Source: Actinoallomurus oryzae
GTDB lineage: Bacteria > Actinomycetota > Actinomycetes > Streptosporangiales > Streptosporangiaceae
Assembly (NCBI RefSeq): GCF_039541955.1
Contig: NZ_BAABHF010000049.1
Location: 1 to 64,000, forward strand
Length of the DNA stretch: 64,000 bases
Reading direction: 5' to 3'
Below the pieces are notes generated by a model, which worked only from the letters and a program-made list of their open reading frames with translations, did no database searches and was not told the DNA's origin. Within the stretch, counting starts at the first letter, position 1; every line of letters starts with the position of its first letter. Positions 59,047-64,000 of this stretch are shown here, piece by piece. The translations under genes and the position numbers were made by a program.

Positions 59047-59610
59047 ATGTGTGCGGAGTCGGATAGGTCTGATATGTCGCCCTCCGCCGTGCGGGCTTCC
59101 GTGGCGGCGGGGCTGGACGAGCTCACCCGGTTCGCGCTCCGCCGTAACGGCGCGCCGCGGGACATCAGCTTCACGACCGCCTCGACGCTCTCCCGGCTCG
59201 AGCAGGACGGCCCCCGCCGCCTCACCTCGCTCGCCGTCGAGGAGAGTGTCGCCCAGCCCTCGATGACGCAGCTCGTACAGCGCCTGGAGCGGCAGGGGCT
59301 CGTCGAGCGCAACCGCGACCCCGGCGACCGGCGGCTGGTGTGGGTGAACATCACCGACGCCGGACGACGGCTGCTCGCCGACCGCCGGCGTGCGCGGGCC
59401 GCGGAGCTGGCCGAGGTGCTCGCCACCCTGCCGCCCGAGGAGGAGGCGGCGCTCGGCGCCGCCGTGGCCGCTGCCCTCCCGGTCATCCGCAAACTCGCCG
59501 AGCGGCGCCCCGTTGCCACACCCACAGAACCGGCCGCACAACCGACCACAGAACAACCAGAAAGCCGCACGAACCCGGCCGAACCCCTCACCCCAGGACG
59601 GGACCGTTGA
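59047..59610 (+). CDS. MarR-family regulator
   Basis: 187 residues. The winged HTH reads FTTASTLSRLEQDGPRRLTSLAVEESVAQPSMTQLVQRLERQGLVERNRDPGDRRLVWVNITDAGRRLL (about 42-108). A Pro/Thr-rich tail (about 155-187) follows and may be disordered. The stop overlaps the MFS start (TTGA), so regulator and transporter are coupled; it probably represses the efflux pump until a drug is bound. Confidence 0.9.
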   Translation: MCAESDRSDMSPSAVRASVAAGLDELTRFALRRNGAPRDISFTTASTLSRLEQDGPRRLTSLAVEESVAQPSMTQLVQRLERQGLVERNRDPGDRRLVWVNITDAGRRLLADRRRARAAELAEVLATLPPEEEAALGAAVAAALPVIRKLAERRPVATPTEPAAQPTTEQPESRTNPAEPLTPGRDR

Positions 59611-60875
59611 GCCATTCCAGCAGTTCGCACGCCCCCCAGACCAATCCGTTCCGGCAGCCGCGCGCCGTATGGGCCGTGGCGTTCGCCTGCGTCATCTCCT
59701 TCATGGGCATCGGGCTGGTGGACCCGATCCTGCCCGCGCTGTCGACCAAGCTGCACGCCAGCCCCAGCCAGGTGGAGCTGCTGTTCACCAGCTATCTGGT
59801 CGTGACGGCCGTCGCGATGCTCGTGACCGGCTTCGTCTCCAGCCGCATCGGGGCGAAGCGGACGCTCGTCGCCGGCCTCGTCCTGATCGTGCTGTTCAGC
59901 GCACTGGCCGGGTCGGCGGACTCGATCTCGGGCATCGTCGGCTTCCGCGCCGGCTGGGGGCTGGGCAACGCCCTGTTCATCGCCACGTCCCTGGCGGTGA
60001 TCGTCGGCTCGGCCAGCGGCGGGTTCGCCGGGGCGATCATCCTGTACGAGACCGCGCTCGGGATCGGCATCGCGATCGGCCCGCTGCTCGGCGGCGAGCT
60101 GGGCGCCATCACCTGGCGCGGGCCGTTCTTCGGCGTGACGGTCCTGATGGCGATCGCGCTCATCGCCACGATCGTCCTGGTGCAGCCCACGCCCCGGCCT
60201 GCCCACCGGACCTCGATCGCCGACCCGATCAAGGCGCTGCGGCACCGCGGCCTGCTCACGATGGCCCTGACCGCCCTCTGCTACAACTGGGGCTTCTTCA
60301 CGGTGCTGGGGTACGCGCCGTTCCCGATGGACCTGGGCGCCCACGAGCTCGGCTACGTCTTCACCGGCTGGGGCGTGTTCGTCGCGATCTTCGCGATCTT
60401 CGGTGCGCCGCGGCTGCAGGCCCGCCTCGGCATCGCGAAGGCGCTGTACGCGAACCTCGCGCTGTTCGCCATCGACGTGCTGATCATCGCGATCTTCACC
60501 ACCTCGAAGACGGTCCTGATCATCGCCGTGATCATCGCCGGGATCTTCATCGGCGTGAACAACACCATCACCACGCAGGCCGTCATGACCGTCGCGCCGG
60601 TGGAGCGGCCGGTGGCGTCGGCGGCGTACGGGTTCGTCCGCTTCATCGGCGGCGGCCTCGCCCCCTTCGTGGCCGGAAAGATCGCCGAGCACTCGAACGT
60701 GCACGTGCCCTTCTACGTGGGCTCGGCCGCCATCGCGCTCGGCATCGTCGTGCTGGCCACCGGCCACCGGCTGCTGGGCGAGGCCGAACGCGCCCAGGAG
60801 GCCGAGCTGAGCCGTAACCCCGAGGAACGGGCCGAAGAGGAGGCCCTGGCCGAGGAGCTGGGCTCCTCCGGCTGA
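59607..60875 (+). CDS. MFS drug-efflux transporter (DHA1 type)
   Basis: 422 residues from TTG 59607, overlapping the marR stop. Twelve hydrophobic segments can be traced from AVWAVAFACVISFMGIGLVDPILPALS to IALGIVVLATGHRLL. The conserved loop between helices 2 and 3 is GFVSSRIGAKRTLVAG, and the C-motif-like GIAIGPLLGGELGAITW in helix 5 is typical of proton-coupled antiporters. An acidic cytoplasmic tail ends the protein. Likely confers resistance to a compound sensed by the MarR partner. Confidence 0.92.
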   Translation: MSHSSSSHAPQTNPFRQPRAVWAVAFACVISFMGIGLVDPILPALSTKLHASPSQVELLFTSYLVVTAVAMLVTGFVSSRIGAKRTLVAGLVLIVLFSALAGSADSISGIVGFRAGWGLGNALFIATSLAVIVGSASGGFAGAIILYETALGIGIAIGPLLGGELGAITWRGPFFGVTVLMAIALIATIVLVQPTPRPAHRTSIADPIKALRHRGLLTMALTALCYNWGFFTVLGYAPFPMDLGAHELGYVFTGWGVFVAIFAIFGAPRLQARLGIAKALYANLALFAIDVLIIAIFTTSKTVLIIAVIIAGIFIGVNNTITTQAVMTVAPVERPVASAAYGFVRFIGGGLAPFVAGKIAEHSNVHVPFYVGSAAIALGIVVLATGHRLLGEAERAQEAELSRNPEERAEEEALAEELGSSG

Positions 60876-60880
60876 TCGCC

Positions 60881-60896
60881 CCCGGCCGTGGCCGGG
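60881..60896 (+). terminator. Short hairpin after the MFS gene
   Basis: CCCGGC (60881-60886) and GCCGGG (60891-60896) with a 4-base loop begin 6 bp after the stop codon. Confidence 0.5.
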
Positions 60897-61095
60897 ATCG
60901 GGAGTTCTCGCCTTCGCAGCGACCGGCCGGTGCCGATGTGGGGGAAATCGTCGTCCGCCCCACCGCACCAGGCCCGATCCGGAACCGGGACACGCCCCCG
61001 CGCGGCTGGATCCACGGCGCTGATCCCTGAAGGATGACCGGCGCCGATGGAAAGCCGAGTGAGCTGCGTGAACTCCGAGTGAAAGGCGTTGGCCG

Positions 61096-62505
61096 GTGCC
61101 GAGACGGACGCTGTCCCTGCTGCTCGTGACGGTCGCTGCGGGCGCCGCGTCGCCGGCCGCGTCGGCCGCGACGCGCCCGCTGCACTTCACCGCGACCTCG
61201 CGGGTGTGGCCGGGCGTGGTGTTCCGCGCCTTCACGGCCGCCGGGGCGAAGGGTCCGATCCGCGGGCACCTGCTCGACGTCGACCTGCGCGAGCCACGGG
61301 TCACCGTCGGGCTGCTGCACCCACCGGTCGTCGCGGCGCGGAGGCCCGTTTCGCGGATGGCCGACGCGCAGCACGCGGTGGCCGGGGTCAACGGGGACTT
61401 CTTCAACATCAGAGAGCGGCATCGCGGGGTGCCGGCGACCGGGGCGGCCGTCGGCCCGGAGATGGCGGACGGGCGGGCGCTGAAGGCGGCCGTGCCCGAG
61501 GGGCAGCGGTTCGGGCCGCGCCGCCCGTTCGGCGCGACGACCGAGGAGGTCATCGGCGTCGGCGCCGACCGCGTCGGGCGGATGACGACGCTGCGCCTGG
61601 ACGGCACCGTCACCGTACGGGGACCGCTCGCGCCCCCGGCGGCGCCTCCGGTGGCCGGGCCTCCGAAAGGGCCCGAACCTCCCGAGGACGATCTGGATGA
61701 CGACCTGGACGACGACGCGGACGAGGCCGACGATTCGGCACTGCGCGCACGGCGCCCGAGGCGGCGGCACGCCGCACGGCGCGCTCGCGACGGGCGGCTG
61801 AGCATCCCGCTGCGCGGTCTCAACCAGTACGCCCTGCCGGTCGGCGGCGTCGGCCTGTTCACGAGCCACTGGGGCTCGGCGTCGCGGCGGCGCGCGGTCT
61901 GCGGCACCGACACCGTACGCCGTGCCGCCTGCAGCACCGACACCGCCGAGGTGACCGTGCGGCGAGGAGTGGTGACGCGGACCGCCACCGCGGTCGGCGG
62001 AGGGACGATCCCGCCGGGCACGACCGTGCTGGCCGGACGGGAGGCCGGGGCGGACGTGCTGCGGCGCCTGCGGCCGGGCGACCACGTGAGCGTCGCGTAC
62101 GGCCTGACCGGGCCGGCGCGCCTGCGGTTCGCGGTGGGCGGCTTCGCGATCCTGCGCGGCGGCGCACCGCTGCCGGGCCTGGACGCCGTCACTCGCGCCG
62201 CCCGTACGGCCGCCGGCGTGAGCGCGAACGGCCGGCACCTGTACCTCGTCGTCGTGGACGGCCGCTCCCCCGCCGGCCGTGGGGCGACGCTCGCGGACCT
62301 GGCCCGGCTGCTCCGGCGCGCGGGCGCGCAAGACGCGATGGACCTCGACGGAGGAGGCTCGTCCACCCTCGTGCTCCGGACGCCCGGCGAGCCCGCCGTG
62401 TCCGTACGGAACTCCCCGTCCGCCGGCGCGGAACGGGCCGTCGCCAACGGCGTCGGGGTGTTCGTCCGGGGCGAGCCGGGTCGGGCGCGGCGCGTACGTC
62501 ACTGA
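61096..62505 (+). CDS. Secreted phosphodiester glycosidase (NAGPA domain)
   Basis: 469 residues from GTG 61096. Signal peptide to about ASA (24). The NAGPA domain shows VAGVNGDFFNIRERHRGVPATGAAVG near residue 100 and the C-terminal MDLDGGGSSTLVLR with VANGVGVFV, both characteristic. Human NAGPA uncovers mannose-6-P by removing GlcNAc from a phosphodiester; bacterial homologues may act on wall polymers. An unusual insert at about 190-235 is rich in Pro, then Asp (DDLDDDLDDDADEADD) and then Arg. The insert interrupts the domain. Confidence 0.85.
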   Translation: MPRRTLSLLLVTVAAGAASPAASAATRPLHFTATSRVWPGVVFRAFTAAGAKGPIRGHLLDVDLREPRVTVGLLHPPVVAARRPVSRMADAQHAVAGVNGDFFNIRERHRGVPATGAAVGPEMADGRALKAAVPEGQRFGPRRPFGATTEEVIGVGADRVGRMTTLRLDGTVTVRGPLAPPAAPPVAGPPKGPEPPEDDLDDDLDDDADEADDSALRARRPRRRHAARRARDGRLSIPLRGLNQYALPVGGVGLFTSHWGSASRRRAVCGTDTVRRAACSTDTAEVTVRRGVVTRTATAVGGGTIPPGTTVLAGREAGADVLRRLRPGDHVSVAYGLTGPARLRFAVGGFAILRGGAPLPGLDAVTRAARTAAGVSANGRHLYLVVVDGRSPAGRGATLADLARLLRRAGAQDAMDLDGGGSSTLVLRTPGEPAVSVRNSPSAGAERAVANGVGVFVRGEPGRARRVRH

Positions 62506-62595
62506 CCAACGCCCGAACCGCGCCGATAGGAAGATCTTGACTGCCGGTCTAATCTGGTGGATCACTGGGAGCGACGGATCGGACGAAGGATCGAC

Positions 62596-63867
62596 ATGAG
62601 CCTCCCCCTGCTCAGTGACATCCGCGACCAGGCCTCCGGCCTCGACCGCGACCAACGGAACGCATTCCTCGCCGCCCTGCTGGGCTGGACGATGGACGCC
62701 TTCGACTACTTCCTGCTCATCTTCGTCATCACCGAGGTCGCGAAGGACTTCGACACCTCCCCCGAGAAGGTCACCGTCGCCACGACGCTGACCCTGATCG
62801 CCCGGCCGGTGGGCGCGTACCTGTTCGGCGTCTGGGCGGACAAGGCCGGCCGGCGCTTGCCGCTCATGGTCGACGTGCTGTTCTACTCCGCCGTCGAGTT
62901 CATCTCCGGGTTCTCGACCTCGCTCACCATGCTGCTGGTGCTGCGCTTCCTGTACGGCCTGGGCATGGGCGGCGAGTGGGGGCTCGGCGCGTCCCTGGCC
63001 ATGGAGAAGATCCCGGTCGCCAAGCGCGGCTTCTTCTCCGGGCTGCTCCAGGTCGGCTACTCCCTCGGCTACCTGGTCGCCGCCGTCGCGTACTTCGTGA
63101 TCACGCCGCTGTTCGGCTGGCGGGGCCTGTTCATGTTCGGCGCCATACCGGGACTGATCGCGCTCTACATCCGCTACCGGGTGGGCGAGTCGGAGGCCTG
63201 GGAACGCACCAACGAACGCCTCCAGGTCACCCGCACGCCGCTGCGCCGGGTGTTCTTCGACCGCAAGGTGCTGATCCGGTTCGTCTACCTCGTGCTGCTC
63301 ATGACGGCGTTCAACTTCATGAGCCACGGCACGCAGGACGTCTACCCGACCTTCCTGAAGAAGGGGCTCGATCACTCCCCGCACTACGCGGTCGGGGTCG
63401 CCGTGGTCTACAACGTCGGGGCCATCATCGGCGGCATGCTGGTCGGCGCGCTCTCCCAGCGCTTCGGCCGGCGACGCGCGATCGTCGGGTCCGCCATCCT
63501 GGCCCTGGTCGCACTGCCGCTGTTCGCCTACTCCAAGACGACGGCGTTCCTGCTGATCAGCTCGTTCCTGATGCAGTTCTTCGTGCAGGGCGCGTGGGGC
63601 GTGATCCCGGCGCACCTGACGGAGATGTCGCCGGACGCCATCCGCGGCTTCTACCCGGGCGTGACGTACCAGCTCGGCAACCTCCTCGCCGCGCTCAACC
63701 TGCCGCTCCAGGAGCACCTCGCCGACTCCCACAGCTATTCGTTCGCGTTCGCGGTGGTGGTGGCGCCGACGCTCCTGGCCGTCGTCCTGCTGACCGCCTT
63801 CGGCAAGGAGGCTCACAGCGTGGAGTTCGGCCGAGATCCCGTGGCGACCCCCCAGAAGGCCACCTGA
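62596..63867 (+). CDS. MFS transporter of the sialate/carboxylate:H+ symporter group
   Basis: 423 residues from ATG 62596 after CGAAGGA. Twelve helices. The family start is LGWTMDAFDYFLLIFVITEVAKDF, with GVWADKAGRRLPLM in loop 2-3 and LYGLGMGGEWGLGASLAMEKIP, which is typical of NanT/JEN1-like and shikimate-type carriers. Imports a carboxylate such as sialate, lactate or an aromatic acid. The convergent FCD-type GntR gene may regulate it. The exact substrate is not determinable. Confidence 0.9.
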   Translation: MSLPLLSDIRDQASGLDRDQRNAFLAALLGWTMDAFDYFLLIFVITEVAKDFDTSPEKVTVATTLTLIARPVGAYLFGVWADKAGRRLPLMVDVLFYSAVEFISGFSTSLTMLLVLRFLYGLGMGGEWGLGASLAMEKIPVAKRGFFSGLLQVGYSLGYLVAAVAYFVITPLFGWRGLFMFGAIPGLIALYIRYRVGESEAWERTNERLQVTRTPLRRVFFDRKVLIRFVYLVLLMTAFNFMSHGTQDVYPTFLKKGLDHSPHYAVGVAVVYNVGAIIGGMLVGALSQRFGRRRAIVGSAILALVALPLFAYSKTTAFLLISSFLMQFFVQGAWGVIPAHLTEMSPDAIRGFYPGVTYQLGNLLAALNLPLQEHLADSHSYSFAFAVVVAPTLLAVVLLTAFGKEAHSVEFGRDPVATPQKAT

Positions 63868-63878
63868 CGGCCGGCGCG

Positions 63879-64000
63879 TTACAGGCGGGCCCGCACCTGG
63901 GCGACCAAAGGATCCAGGTGGCGGGCGGCGGCCTGCGCGGCCCGGTCGGCGTCGCGGTCGGCGATCGCGGCGAGGAGCTCCTCGTGCTCCCGGGTGCCCA
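63879..64000 (-). CDS. GntR-family (FCD) regulator, C-terminal end only
   Basis: The last 40 residues read HEELLAAIADRDADRAAQAAARHLD followed by QVRARL and a TAA stop at 63879-63881. This is the usual closing helix of FCD-domain GntR regulators. The rest lies beyond the window. It is convergent with the MFS gene and may respond to the same carboxylate. Confidence 0.75.
   Translation of the reverse strand, partial: GTREHEELLAAIADRDADRAAQAAARHLDPLVAQVRARL

Noticed and set aside
59016..63816. Two 1000+ codon minus-strand frames across the MarR, MFS and NAGPA genes
   Set aside because: They run antisense to well-recognised genes and show Arg/Ser/Ala-biased sequence without family features.
1..64000. 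CRISPR arrays, tRNA or rRNA genes
   Set aside because: No regularly spaced identical repeats and no tRNA-like cloverleaf or rRNA sequence were noticed on reading; a covariance search would be decisive.

Overview
The window is GC-rich actinobacterial DNA. Evidence: GTG/TTG starts, ATGA-type start/stop overlaps, possible leaderless starts, several LacI-type regulators, CBM2-linked GH6/GH12/GH48 cellulases, a CebR-type operator and a Methyltransf_19 (DUF574-type) methyltransferase. A filamentous soil actinomycete, perhaps Streptosporangiales, is the best guess; no marker gene fixes the genus. Most of the DNA is accessory carbohydrate metabolism.

Layout. 1-7.0 kb: L-rhamnose and L-lactate use (partial sugar ABC ATPase, LacI regulator, lutA, lutB, lutC, rhamnulokinase), with a TnpB-only IS200/IS605-type element inserted between lutA and lutB. 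7.0-10.1 kb: a zinc-ribbon protein and a PadR/FAD-monooxygenase pair. 10.1-17.1 kb: a cellulase island (GH6, GH12, GH48) with a CebR/CelR-type repressor. 17.4-25.8 kb: an unassigned catabolic operon (BtpA, PfkB kinase, sugar ABC transporter, phosphotriesterase-family hydrolase, GATase-like and TenA-like proteins) under a divergent LacI regulator. 25.9-30 kb: M20 peptidase, methyltransferase, EF-hand protein and a GIDE-domain membrane protein. 30.3-32.8 kb: amino-sugar kinase, NanE and a GntR regulator. 32.8-33.9 kb: a cluster of gene remnants. 33.9-45 kb: amidohydrolase, UppP, esterase, a YbhFSR-like ABC-2 exporter with TetR, methyltransferase, SDR, hydrolase and XRE regulator. 45-48 kb: a secreted M36 protease. 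48.8-57.8 kb: a sugar ABC importer with a DeoR regulator, then a lipase pseudogene and a PfkB/GH4/aldolase/SIS catabolic operon. 58-64 kb: MOSC, DUF2795, MarR with MFS, a NAGPA-domain protein, an MFS transporter and a partial GntR.

The most unusual structure is a family of short elements sitting exactly at gene-gene junctions in three separate minus-strand operons (about 18.0, 18.9, 21.0, 38.2 and 56.0 kb, plus one degenerate tandem copy). Each encodes a 20-30 codon ORF beginning M(S/T)ERS and, except for a diverged end in one, ending TKE(D/G)S. Most join the upstream stop by ATGA and the downstream start by ATGA, TTGA or in-frame fusion. The TKED codons are also the Shine-Dalgarno sequence of the next gene, and in some copies that sequence can pair with CCTCC just upstream. 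They look like a mobile or repeatedly duplicated translational-coupling cassette; I know of no description of it.

The operons act as self-contained units, each with its own regulator and visible palindromic operators: AACGTTTTAAC (rhamnose), TGGGAGCGCTCCCA (cellulose), TGTAATCGATTGCA (BtpA operon), CAGGTCTGGACCTG (amino sugar). Strong hairpin terminators separate many of them.
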